Origin: Desmodesmus armatus
Taxonomy: Eukaryota > Chlorophyta > Chlorophyceae > Sphaeropleales > Scenedesmaceae
Reading direction: 5' to 3'
Length of the DNA: 64,000 nucleotides
Assembly: GCA_007449985.2 (NCBI GenBank)
Contig: VIIQ02000689.1
Location: forward strand, 62,001-126,000
Positions 24,360 to 36,240 of the stretch are shown here, one piece after another. The stretch's first letter is position 1, and each line of letters starts with the position of its first letter. Position numbers and translations under genes: made by a program. The notes under the pieces were generated by a model. The model made no database searches. It saw only the letters and a program-made list of their open reading frames with translations, and was not told the DNA's origin.

Positions 24360-24960
24360 AGGGGGAGTGGTCCTTTGGTGAAGTGTGTGCAACTTGGGCA
24401 ACAGACGAGCATGTCCTTTGGTGGACTGTGTGGGTTGATGGAGGATGTGTTTGACTTGCGGCCAGAAGAGGGATGTGTCGATGTGCGGCAGCCCGTGGCT
24501 TGTAGGGTGTGCCTTGACCCTCAAGGGGCTGTGTCGATTGGGTGTGATTGAAACCCTTGACACTAGATATGATCCAGTGTTGGGGGTTGCCTTGTCCTTC
24601 AGTGGCTGTGTTGTTGCCAACAAAGTTTGTGGGAACCCTGCAACAACAGATGAACATGGTGGTAAGGGTCTGCCTCGTTCTACGGGGCCTGTGTGTTGGG
24701 GTTTGCGGCAAATCTTTGGAGGAATGGTTGAAGTGACAGGGGTGTGCCTTGTCCTTGAGTAGCTGTGTGTTGAGGTTTGCGGCATCGTCATGGGGTAGAG
24801 TGTCACTTGTGCTTTGGTGGCCACAATCGCTGTGAGGTCCTGTTTGTGGCGACCCGGTTTTTCAAGTTTGGGAACAGATGAACATAATGGGGAGGGTGTC
24901 CTTGTTCTTTGGTGGCCGTGCACACACAACATACATGTGTTGTGCTGCAACAACCCTTGA
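24360..24960 (+). repeat. Degenerate GT-rich tandem-like repeat
   Basis: Related phrases recur about every 90-190 bases: variants of gtcctttggtgg / gtccttcagtggctgtgt / ccttgagtagctgtgtg, each next to ggtttgcggc- or caacagatgaacat-like sequence. Copies are diverged and the unit is not sharply defined. Confidence 0.45.
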
Positions 24961-25805
24961 GCAGACAGGTGTTATAAGTTGGCAATCCTGCTGGGTTCCA
25001 GATGGGCGGGGTGTGTCTTGTCCAAAGTGGAATCACTCCATACATGGTGTGTGGGACTTGGGGATAAGAGGAGGCATGGGTGGGAGTGTTACAAAAATCT
25101 TAGAGTTTTTCCTGGTGATGCAACTGTCAGGCCCGATTCCGGCTGCTGCCCGATTGGCTCTTGGAGTTGTCTGTTAGTGCTGAGAGTAGCTTGAGCAGCA
25201 GTGGGTGCGTGTGCCACATGAGAATGGCCAGCTGTCAAGTGGTCAAGTGAGCATGGCAGTTGTGCCATGTGCCTGTTGAGCTTCTGACCGTGCGAGGGTC
25301 ATGTGCCGGGGTGCGTGCCTGGCAAGGCACGCCTAGAATTGCCTTCTTGTGGAGTGAGTATCTGCTGTCAGTGTTAAGCAGCGCAGGTGGGGGCAGAAAT
25401 CCCCAAGGGCAGAAATCCCCATAGCTTGTAATACATTGAGATTCTAGTGCAAGGGAATTGAATAGCAATAGTGGCAGCAGGCAGCAGAAGGCTCACGACC
25501 CAGGTGATAAGGCGTTGTCGCAGGGATCCAGCAACATCAGCAGCCGGCTTTACATTCAGCATTGACGGCAGCTTGCATGCACAGCAGCTTGCAGCCTGTA
25601 CTGCATTCTAGGCGTGATGTAGAGTCAGCGCCTATCTGGCATGGCGCCCATGTTGTACGACACAACAGACGAGTGCCTGTGTGGTGATACCTAGATTGGT
25701 GCCTGGTGTGAGGGGTGTGTGTGTGGGGGGGGGGGGGGGGGGCGTGGTCGAGTCAACTGTGTGGGTCATGCCAGACAGCAAAACAACAAGGTGCTTTGAC
25801 CCTTG

Positions 25806-26516
25806 TGTAGCGCAAGATTCAGTTACAGTCGCCATCTGCGTGCACGACAACACCTTCGGTCGCCGACACTTTGCAGCACAAGATCTCAACAGGAGGCTTC
25901 TTCAACCCCTTGCACCAGTGAATCAAACAGACCCGACAACACAACATCACGGCTTGTCTGCACATGACATGTGGCCAAGATACCAGGCTGCAGGACCAAA
26001 CCCCTTGGGTTTGCGACCTGTATCATCCCATACGTACCCTCACTCCATATCCCTTCTTCTGCTTCCCATAGCTGTCAACCTTGCATGGCACACTGTGCCT
26101 GGCAGGCTGCATGTCTGTCAGCACCAGGTGCCAGGCACCAGGCCTCACCCCCCCTGCAAAAGGAGCCTGTGGCCATGCACAGCTCAGATCCGTCGAGAAG
26201 CCACAACCAACCCATCACACCCAGGTGCATGGGTGTACCGCCACACCCAGCCACAAAGATGTCAAGGCAAGCCAAAGTGAAGGGTGGCGACTGCAAAGAA
26301 AGAGAAAAGGCATGCTGCAACCCACAACACCACAAAAGAAGCATCAAACAAACCACCACCGAAGGACGTGGGGTGGTTGCACGCCATATCAGGGCTGGGC
26401 CGGCCGGCAGGAAGTGGAGCAGTCACAAGTTTGACTGCAACAGCTAGGCAGGCAACAGCCCAACAACTGCAACCCCGCACTACATAATGTAGCGCAAGAT
26501 TCAGTTACAGTCGCCA
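25806..26516 (+). repeat. 29-bp direct repeats flanking about 650 bp
   Basis: An identical 29-mer beginning tgtagcgcaagattcagtta occurs at 25806-25834 and 26488-26516. The enclosed DNA has no recognised gene. Confidence 0.75.
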
Positions 26517-26804
26517 CCCCCACTGACTCACCCAAAAAAAGAAAGCTGGGTCTGCTGCACGAGTGCCGCACTGCCGCATGATGCAACGCGGCAAAATACA
26601 TCCATCCACTGTTCCAACAGAAGAGTCGAGTCTGCCACACAGTGTGGCACAAGGACACAACCAAGCTGGCACAAAACGGGGGCTGCGCACACTGGGACTC
26701 TCACCCTTACTGGTGAGGGACTGCCACTGCTGGACAGCTGACACCTCACCAGCCACACAGATAGCCAGCTGCCGCCAAGAACAATGGTTGCATACGGGCA
26801 ACAA

Positions 26805-27166
26805 GGCTCCTGAGGGGCCCCTGCGGTCAAAGGTAGGGCGTAACCAACCTCACACACGCCTGCAGCCCGGGAGACCAGGCTGTCGCTTTCACAAACAAAC
26901 TGCTGCTGGGGGATACCACTCTGCGGTGACTTGTCAAATCCAACTCAATTCCACTGGCAGTCCTGAAAACGAAACACATGAAACAAGCCCAGGGCACACT
27001 TGTACTGTTGCGTGTGCCACCGGCTCCTGAGGGGCCCCTACGGTCAAAGGCAGGGCGTAACCAACCTCACACACGCCTGCAGCCCGGGAGGACAGGCTGT
27101 CGCTGCTGCCATGATAAAGAAAGCTGCTGGTGGATACCACTCTGAGGTGACTTGTCAAATCCACTA
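26805..27166 (+). repeat. Partial tandem duplication, 217-bp offset
   Basis: The stretch from ctcctgaggggcccct (26807) through gtgacttgtcaaatcca (about 26943) is repeated from 27024 to about 27166 with roughly 90% identity. Confidence 0.85.
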
Positions 27167-29407
27167 CACTTGTGCCTTCCAGGTTACGGTCACTTTTTGC
27201 CAGTGGACCGCCCATGTTGCGCTGTGCATGGGGCATGCTCAGTACTCTTGTTTTGGCAACGTACAATGTGCTCCTCCTTGCAGGCTCACTGCGTACTGGC
27301 TGGCTGCATTGATTGTGCACTGAGCGTACTGAGCACCCATGCTGTGTATGGGGCCGCGGCGTGCTGGCCATGCATGGACTAAGCACGGCATTTGGTCAAC
27401 GCACGGCATCATGATAGTTTGAAAAGCTTGGGCGAGTGCAGAAGCACAAAGCTAGAGTAAACGTGACTATTGACACCTGTCAGCTGATGGCACTGTCACA
27501 CGATCATTGTGTGAGAGCCTCTCATTCAGTTGACACCATTAATTGTGAGCCTCTCACTGAGTTGACCACGCTGCCTGTCTGCTGCAGAGGCGCCTGGCAG
27601 GATTTCACCTGGCACACAAAGCCTCAGGCTTGACAGCACTACTTGATAGGGATTGTGTCTACAAGATCCTGTCTGCTGAGGCAGGCGTTGGGCTGTGTCG
27701 TATACTAGTAGCAATGCGGGCATCATGGTCGCTGAGTGACCTCGCTGTGGCCTAGTGCATACTACAAGTTGCAGCAATGTGTACTGTTGCACTGCAATAC
27801 GTGTGCAAGCGCTGCGGCAGCTCGTACCGCACTGCATGCACGGGTTTACTGAGTGTCCCCGCCCCCTGTGCGGCTGCTGCTGTCAGGCTGAGCACATGCA
27901 TGACAGCATGCTTCTAGGAGTAGCGGCTTCCCTGTGTCTACACAAGGCTGTTAGTGGTTTGTCTGCGAACAGCAGGAGGCAGCAGGCACTCAGCTACAGC
28001 GTATGTGTATCACTGCTCGAACGCAGTCATGCTCTGCTGCGTCTGTTGTAGGATTCCCTGGTGCGGATGCGGTACTACTGTAATGTAAGTGACTGGTACA
28101 TATGTGCCAACAATAAGCAACGCCGACCCAGCAGCCCGCATGCTAGTAGGGCAGGGGCGGCCCCACTTACAGCCGCTGTAGCCTGCAGCAGGCAGGTGCC
28201 AGCAGTGCTGTGACAGAAAGCACCTTGAACACAATGACGCTATTGTAGTAGCTGTAGCTACAGCCTTGCTGTCATCATCATAAGGTCATTACCACTAGCA
28301 GCAGCGCTCGCAGCAGGCAGAGTGGATGCTTCTGATGCGGGCGGCACTGCAGCAGCAGTGCTTGCACCCCACACAAAGGCGCACTGCAGCTTGACGCACT
28401 CCTCTTTGATGCAACATCCAGCCCAGCAGAGGGGCAGCAACTGGCCAGGCACCTTCTTGTTACAGTGAGCCAAGGGTTGGGGGGCCCCGAAGCTCGTCTA
28501 GCTTCAGCTGCACATGCATATGCATCACTAACCACTTCTTTTCGTTCACAGACACGGCAGCTTCAGCCTCTGCGATCTTACTACAATGCAGCTTGACGCA
28601 CTCCTCCAGCAGCACATGCGAGCATGGCTTGCCCTGACCTGTACTGAGGAAGAGCAGGATCAGGCCTGAGAGGCAGGGGGGCCCTTCCCACACACCTTTG
28701 TGCCGCTCCCTACTGCGCCGACACAGATGCCTACTTAGTGAGTGATGGCTGTGCCCCCATCCTTTTGCTGTTTGCAGCAGGAGCTGCACTGCATTGGACA
28801 GCAGCTGAGTCAGCGGGGTGGCCACATGGCAGTGTGGTGGGTCTGAGGTGGGGGCGGGGCTAGTGGGGGTGGCGGGGTGCGAGGTGCAGAGGAAAGAGGG
28901 TGTGTGCAGACAAAAAGCTGTTTGCATAACAAATGGAGGTGCAAACAAATGACAGAATGCCACGACAGCTGAACAGTCAACTCAGTTCTGAACATACACA
29001 GTGTGAGACGTTGCCAGTAGGCGTTCGGCTCCGAGAGCAGTGTTTTTCCGGACGTTTTGCTGTGACAGTGGGCAGTTGTAGGCCAGCAACACCACGTTTC
29101 GTTTGAGAACATTGCATCATCGGCAGAGAGAGACGTGGGCAATCCACATGTTTTCTTGTGTATAGTTCGGTGATAGGATTGCTGTATATGAGAGTCTGGT
29201 GCAGAGACGAACAGCTTGGAGACTCCGGGCTTGAGCAGCTCTAGAGTTGCGTCAGGGGGCCTGCCGAGCGCCCGGTAGCCTTGAGATACACATCCAGCCT
29301 TTCTGGCACGGCCTTCAGCACAGACTGCGCACGCCTGGCGCCTCTGGGCTGGCGCTCCTTCAGCAAGCTGGGCACACGGAGCTCTTGCTGCGAAGCCTGT
29401 CCTGTAC

Positions 29408-32400
29408 ATGTCAGGACCCGCTCCTATCCAGATTGTTCGCACCAACACCGCGCTAGGTGAGTAACGGTGCCCGGCACGCAACCAGCTGCGAGAAGGCAGA
29501 GATGGTGTGAATGCCGTGCTGGGGCCAGGATATCTGGTCTTGCGGGCTTTGGGTAACAATCATCGTTACAGATGCAAGTGCTGGGTGCCCCCAGGCCGGA
29601 CGGCAGGTCACTAGCAACAGGGCTCTTTGTTTTGGGTTGCATGGTTGTGTCCAGTCTGCTGCCTCTGCCCTTCCCTGCTACAGACCCCGTGGGCGTGTGC
29701 CTTGCTCTTGAGGGGCGTTTGAACAGCTCAGATGGGCGGGAGGCACTGGCAGGGGCCCTGCGGCAGGCGTCAGAGGGTGTGAGCAACAGCGGCAAGTCAG
29801 CGGCAGGGGGGTCAGCTGCAGCAGCAGCAGACCCACCCAAGTGCCTCAGCTCACAGGCACACCACCTATCAGGGGATTGCCTGAGTGCGTTTGCCGCAGC
29901 AGCAGACCAGCCTGCTGATGACAGCGTCAGCAGTCCGGTTGCTGGCGACGGGGCGCTCAGCCACAGTGGCTCAAACCTCAGCAAGCAGGACACGCTGGCT
30001 CATCCAGGCAGCGGCAGCAGCAGCAGCGCTGGTGGCACGGCAGGCCAGCGCCCGCTGGTGACCGCTGCCATCGAGCGCACCAGCACAGCCACCCTGGATG
30101 CCAATGGTGGGGTGGACCATGGGGCTGGCACGCATGATCCCTCGTGCACATGCCCGCCGTATGCTGTCAAGTCCACCTGTGGCAAGCGTCCCAACATGGA
30201 GGACACATATGCGCTGTGCCCGAACATCTGCGAGCTGCCCATGTCCCCCATGTCCCATGAGTATGCAGACAAGCTGCCGCACCGCATCGCAGTGCAGTTT
30301 GAGACCCACAACCAGGACTTCCCGCGTGAGCAGGCTGCAGCTGCAGCAGCAGTGGCAGGTGCTCACGGCACAGGACACCACCACCAGCAGCACGCGCAGC
30401 AGCACGTGCAGCAGCCCAGCACGCCGGACCAGCAGCAGGCGGTGCTGCAGCAGGAGGCTGCATGCGCAGCGCATGCAGAGCCGTCAGCTGCTGTATTTGC
30501 GGGGGCAGCTGCGCTGCCTGGGCAATTGGCTGGTGTGCCAGAGGCTGAAAGCAGCGTCAGCAGCGTGTCCAGTGGGTCGGACGGGGGTGTGAGCTTGGAG
30601 AAGCTGCACTTTTTCGGCGTCTATGACGGCCATGGCGGCATAGAGGCGTCCCAGCACTGCGCTCAGCGCCTGCACTATCACCTGTCCAAAGCGGTGGCGG
30701 AGATGGCGAGTGTGTGGCTCATCAACAATGCAGGGGAGGAAGGGGCTGGCCCGTGGAACCCAGAGGTATGTTTGGGCCATGGCACATGCCTGCAGCCGCA
30801 GTACAGGGAGCGCCTGCATTTGGATGTGCCCCTCTCAAGGCTTAGCGCATGGGCGAGCTATAAAATCCTGATTGTGCTGCATGTGCTGTGCTGTGGTGCA
30901 TGCACATAGTTACCTGTGCGTTGCTTGGTTAGTACTGATGGTTGCAGCAAGCCCATAGGTTCAGCGAGCCTAGAAGAATCAACAGCGCCATTGATGTGTC
31001 CAGCCTTGCCCGGCCACATGTGCTGATTGCATGTTGGATCAACAGCGCCATTGTTGTGTCCAGCCTTGCCCGGCCACTTGTGCTGATTGCATGTTGGATC
31101 TAGCGTTTCACCCATGGCAGTGTGTCATCACTCTCAATGAATTGTCGGCTGAGTTTGTGTTTGCTCGCCGTGTTGTCATGGACAGGTGCGCTACGCGCCG
31201 CTGGACACAGCAAGGGTGGATGAAAGCAGCCCTGGGGAGTGCTTCCTGGCGGCCACCTCAACAGACGACGCAGCAACAGCAGCAGCAGCTGAGGCGTTGC
31301 CTGCCAGCAACTGCACAGCTGGCAGCACCTGCTCGTCCAGCGCTACGGCTGCACTCAGCAGCAGCACCTGCAGCAGCAGTAGCAGCGTGGCCCCAGCTGC
31401 CACCACCCCAACCACCCCCGTCGAAGGCAGCAACAGCGGGGCTGCGGTTGGGGGCGGTGCGCCGCGCAGCTACGGCCGGACTGTGAGTGCAGGCAGCGCT
31501 ACCGCTGGCAATGACTCCGAGTTGGACAGCAACGAGGGCAGCAGCGGCGACAGCAGTGACACATCAGCTGCCTCCTTTTCAGGCATGATGGAGGGAGTGC
31601 TGCGGGATGCTTTTATCAAAACAGATGAGGAGTTCAGTGACAGCGGCTTGCAGGCTGGCTTGGTCGGCAGCACGGCAGTCGTGGCCTTGGTCGGGACGCA
31701 CAGGGTCTGGATTGCCAACTGCGGTAAGTGCCACTGCAAGTGCTGGTCCCAGGGCGCATTTGGTGGTATGCTGAACAGTACTGAGCCAGCCTGTTACCGC
31801 CGGCTGACTGCTGCCCGGGTGCTAATGTGCGCTGCCTGATTGCGGCTCCTGCATCTTTTTTCGGCTGGCCGAGCAGTTTTTGGATGGTTCCTGCATGCAT
31901 GCAATGTTGTTTTGTGTCTCAATGCGGCGCATAGGTCCTTTCATACGTCTGGCACTTGACCAAATGCCGGCGATTGAGGCGCACATGGGCAAAACCATAC
32001 TGCTGCTGTGCTTTGTTCCTGCTGCTTGTTGTTTGCTGCTGTAGGTGACTCACGGGCTGTGCTCAGTCGTGGCGGCAGGGCCGTACAGGTCACTGACGAC
32101 CATAAGCCTGAGCGGGAGGACGAGGCGGTGAGTGCGGCAGCTGCTGAGATCCCCTCTTGTTTCATGCTTCTGGGGGCTGTGGCAAGGCTGTGGTGCTACT
32201 TTCCTGCAAAAGTAGCCCCACTACGTTCCCTCTATTGCTGCAGGGCTCTTTTGGCAGTTGTTGTGCCACCAGTGATTTTGGCAGTTGTTGTGCCCAACAG
32301 TGAAAGAAGTCTGCACAGGCATTTGCACAGGCTCTGCCTACACCTGCACTCAACAACTGCGCAAGGTTGGAAGGGGTTCAGCATGAGCAGCAAGTTATTA

Positions 32401-33831
32401 CGGCTGTGCTGAGCGCAATTTTGCTGTATCCATGCGCAGGAACGTGTGGAGAAGGCTGGGGGGCAAGTTCTGTACTGGAATGGCCACCGAGTGATGGGTG
32501 TGCTGGCCATGTCGCGCGCGATCGGCGACCACTGCCTGCGGCCGTACGTGATCCCAGAGCCTGAGGTGCGCAACGGCATCTGCTCTGGTGATTTGGGCGC
32601 GGGACATAGGGTTGAAGTCCCATGCTTCTTGTTAAGGGCTCTGGCAGCGGTGACAGGCTACAACAGCGTAGTGCGTGAGCTGCGACAGGAGTCGAGGCGT
32701 CAACCTGTCTATGCCTGTCCGGTTGATGCTGTTCAGGTTGCCCGTAGGCTGGCTTGGTTGCTTGGTTCAACTTGTTGACACTGTCTCCTTCTGCTGCTGC
32801 TGTTGCGGCAGATCTCTGTGTTTGCGCGCCACGCTCGTGATGAGCTGCTGCTGTTGGCCAGTGACGGGCTCTGGGACGTGCTCAGCAACCAGGAGGCCAC
32901 TGACCTCGCCCTGCGCTCCATCAAGCGCGCCCGTGAGAAGGGGGCATCCCGCAAGGCAGCTGCGCGTGTCGCAGCAACAGTTCTCACCAAGGCGGCGGTG
33001 GACAGGGGCAGTCGTGACAACATCACTGTGGTCATCATTGACCTGTCCCCGCCGCCCTTTGGTGGCGACAAGCCAGAGAAAGCAACTACAGCAGCTGCAC
33101 CCCAGTCAGAAGCGGCCAGCACAGCAGCTGCCGGTGGCACGTCGCAGCAGGCAGACGGGCAGCAGCCGCAGCAGCCACAGCAAGTGCAGCCGCTGGGGAT
33201 TGGTGAGGGCAGCAGGCCGAGCACGGCTCGCAGCAGCGGCAGCAGCCGGCAGGGCAGCACCAAGCCTCCCTCACGCAGCGGCAGTGGCAGCTCCAACCCG
33301 TTTGCAGCTGCAGCTGTGAGCCCGTTCAGCACAGCTGCTACTGGGAGCTCGGAGCTGCCGCTGCCTCCAGGTGCTGCCCAGCTGGAGGCTGGTGCAGCCT
33401 CTGCGGCGACGGGGCGCACAAGCGCTGGCGGCAGTGCTGTTGGCAGCCACAGCAGCAGGTTGCGCAGCTCTGCGGCTGGCGGGTCAGCAGGCAGTGCGTT
33501 TGCAGCCGCTGCCAGCTCAGAGATGGGCTCTGCCTTCTCAAACCAGGCGGGTGTCAGCAGTCTGGCCACAGAGCTTGACAGCTTGGACTTGTCTGGTGCG
33601 CAAGCAGTGCGAGGGCACAGCAGGCGCAGCAGCAAAGGCAGCATGCAGCACATTGTGGAAGCCAGTGGGTCGGCGTACACGGGTGGTTACAGCAGCACAA
33701 CCAGTAGCCAGCTGGAAGAGCAGCCCACCCTTGTGGAGCCGCCACCAGGAGCGCCAGACCTGTACAGGCAGCCCAGCAGCTCCCCCTTCAGCACATGCCA
33801 AGGGCCGGCATTTGGGGATGGCATGCCGTGA
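29408..33831 (+). CDS. Protein phosphatase 2C with large low-complexity insertions
   Basis: Six exons, 29408-29456, 29684-30765, 31186-31723, 32045-32127, 32440-32565, 32812-33831, all in phase, give 965 residues. PP2C enzymes are Mg/Mn-dependent Ser/Thr phosphatases. All core motifs are present in order: [15 protein letters not shown] (residue about 185), [10 protein letters not shown] (about 330), [66 protein letters not shown] (about 640) and [12 protein letters not shown]. Metal-binding aspartates in DGHGG, SDG and SRDN are kept, so it should be active. Unusual are a Gln/His/Ala insertion of about 130 residues between the first two motifs, a Ser/Thr/Ala insertion of about 100 residues in exon 3, and a low-complexity tail of about 270 residues. 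The start exon ([17 protein letters not shown]) is inferred from phase 1 continuity. No transit or signal peptide is evident; substrate unknown. Confidence 0.9.
30978..31097 (+). repeat. 60-bp tandem duplication in PP2C intron 2
   Basis: Two adjacent 60-base units starting atcaacagcgccattg (30978 and 31038) differ at only two positions, implying a recent duplication. Confidence 0.93.
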
Positions 33832-36240
33832 CACCGCTTTGCATGTATACTGGGTGGGCATGGGTTCAAGTGTGTGTGCATGTGGTCCCTCCCCAAGCCG
33901 TCCTTGGTTTGGGTGTATGATGTCGCTGTTGCTTATCTGGCTATGTGCCCTGCGCGTGTGGCAAGTGGGTGGCCGGGGTGTTGCTGCTCGTGATGTGGCC
34001 TGCTGCTGCACAGGAGTCAGTTTGTGCAACCTGATTCCCCCATTGCTGCGACTTTTTGACTCTTCGAGGGCAGTTGACGCCGCAATGGCTGACTGACTCT
34101 GCTGCAGGTGTTGTCTTTTTTTGTTGTGTGTAACCTGCGTTTCATTTGGTCGTCTTTTTGATGGGTATGGCCCCTTGCATTCGTGGTGCATGCATTGTAG
34201 GGCCCAAGGCGCAGGCGGCAGCCAGCAGGCAACGCTGCTGCAATTTGATGCAGTGTTACTTGTGAGGCATGGGGTTAGGAGGTCTTGCGTGCTGGCATAC
34301 GTAGCAGCCTATGTATTGCTGCCGCGCAAGCAGCGCGACGGGCTCCCATCACCGTGCTTGGTCATGCTTGGCCAGTGTGCGGTGCTATACCTGCGTTCAT
34401 TCATTGATGTTGATGCGCTTGCAGGCTGTGTGCAGTCGACAGGCTGTGCTTGGGTGCGTTGGGTGGTGTGGGTACTCAGCGGTGGATTCATTGACTGTTG
34501 TGCTGGCCAAGTTTGCTTCCCTACATGTTGGAAGGTAGCTATTTTGCCAACTGTGTCAACCCACATCACACTTCACCCACAGTCCTGGACACAGCTGCAG
34601 CAGTCGCCTGGGCTCTGCACATTGTCTGCACTGGTGCAGCCTGCGGAGGCGATGCCACCCGCCTGCTGCCCGCCCATGCGTATAGTGCTCAACATACCAC
34701 TCTCACCGCCCCCGGCCACAGTGTAGCAGCCGTTGATGCATCGCCTGTACTTTCGGCGTGATCACTCCAGGGGCGCCATGTACATGCAAGGTGTGTGTAA
34801 TGGTGTTGGCCCATGTGCCTTGTGTCATGTTTGGGCGTGGTGCAAGTGGATTCATGCACCAGCCATGCGCTGGGGTGCGCTCATGTGCATGCTATGTGAA
34901 AACGGCCTGGCATTCTTGTATCGGTGTGAACCAGTGGTCTATTCTTGCTGTGCACGGGGGCCAGTGGGTTCACCTTGGAATGCCTTGTCGCATAGCAGCA
35001 TGCGTTTTTGACCATGCCAGTGTCTGGCACACTGTGTATGCAAGGTATCACCTTGGAAGTCGCATTCTATCAGACGGCACGGCTGGCTGCTGTCACAATT
35101 GCCTCGAGTCCGATGCTGTGGTTATGGCTGGCCTACTAGAACTTCTGGATCCAATTCGGCTGCCCATAACCAGGTGGTGCTGATCGTCATGCCGTGCACT
35201 TGGCATCGGCATGGATCACTGGGAGTAGAAGGCAGTAGCAACGCGAGTGCTGCACGCGCGCCTGCCGATCACCTAGTGGTGTGCATGGGTGCATGTCACC
35301 CCGCTGCTGTGGCTGCTGTGGCGCTAGCCGCTGGGTGACACATGGTGAACATCAGTCCAACTGACCAACACACCCTTTGTCGGACCATGGCAAGGGTGCA
35401 CATTGACTTTGTGCTGACGCGTTGTGCATTAGGTGTCTTGCTTGGACTGTTGTGACTGCACTCCTCCCTTCTGACTCATGGGCAGTGAAGCAGGGTTGTT
35501 GGTTGCATTGCCCAGAGCACGTCGCATCAGCGCTCTGCCTAGCGCCTGAGTGGCTCCCAGGCATGTCATACACTGCTCATTTCCACAGTTGTCAACTGCG
35601 TGCTGGGCACTTAGGCTGCTCCAAGTGGTCTGCACCGCCCGGTTTCCTTCTGCCCGCCTGTCTGTGTTGCCTGCATGCACAGGCCTGTTGTGCTGTTTGG
35701 TTCGTTTCGTTGCATGCTGCTGCTGCACAGGGCGGCAGACTGCGTGCATAGACAGCGGGTCGTTAGTCACACGGAGGTTGCCCCCACAATGTGCCCAGCG
35801 CATCCGCCTGCCTGGCGGCTCTCTTGCTGGTGCAACTGGGAGTGGCAGGGTCGTGCTGGGCCATCTAGGTACCTAATACTGCATCTTGTATATACTGGGC
35901 TGTTGCAGTTTGTGGGTGTTGCTGGTGGTGGACATGTTGCTTGTAAAATGCACTGCGCTTAGTTCCCCCATGTCAAAGGAGCCTCGAGGCAGGCGAATCA
36001 CGCACATGCGTGTCGCAGTTGGTGGGGCGCGAATGGCTGTCTAACTCGGGTTGCCATGGCAATTGCCACTTTGTAGAGCAGCCATCCCGCTCCCCTCTCC
36101 AGTACCTCTTGCACATGGACACTGACATGAATTCATGTACATGTCCAACAATCTGAGCCACTTTCGCAACTCAAGTCTGCGAAGCTGCAACTTGCGGCAC
36201 ACGTCTGAAACAGCTACTTGAAGGAAAAGCAAGCTGCAAC
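33832..36240. other. Intergenic region between PP2C and IFT80
   Basis: No supported gene in 2.4 kb. The first ~300 bases are probably the PP2C 3' UTR, ending near the TGTAA at 34129; the last few hundred bases are the IFT80 promoter. Confidence 0.55.
34129..34133 (+). terminator. TGTAA poly(A) signal candidate for PP2C
   Basis: First TGTAA after the PP2C stop, 298 bases downstream, following a T-rich run. Confidence 0.5.

Larger units (their letters stand above)
24231..29407. other. Repeat-rich intergenic region, no supported gene
   Basis: 5.2 kb without a recognisable protein. It holds a degenerate GT-rich repeat (about 24360-24960), an 18-base G run (25725-25742), a 29-bp direct repeat separated by about 680 bp, and a 217-bp-offset duplication at 26.8-27.2 kb. 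Such density of decayed duplications suggests old transposon debris, but no transposase, integrase or reverse transcriptase is visible. Confidence 0.6.

Noticed and set aside
24300..24953. 217-codon minus-strand open frame
   Set aside because: It runs through a degenerate GT-rich repeat and its Pro/His/Thr composition simply mirrors that repeat.
25725..25742. 18-base G run, and similar C/G runs at about 52890, 53170, 55381 and 63215
   Set aside because: Homopolymer runs in non-coding DNA; lengths may be sequencing artefacts, and no function is supported.
28258..28963. Minus-strand frames sharing EECVKLHC / EECVKLQC
   Set aside because: Two short related segments look exon-like, but no start, splice chain or family could be established; only a 20-base identity links them.
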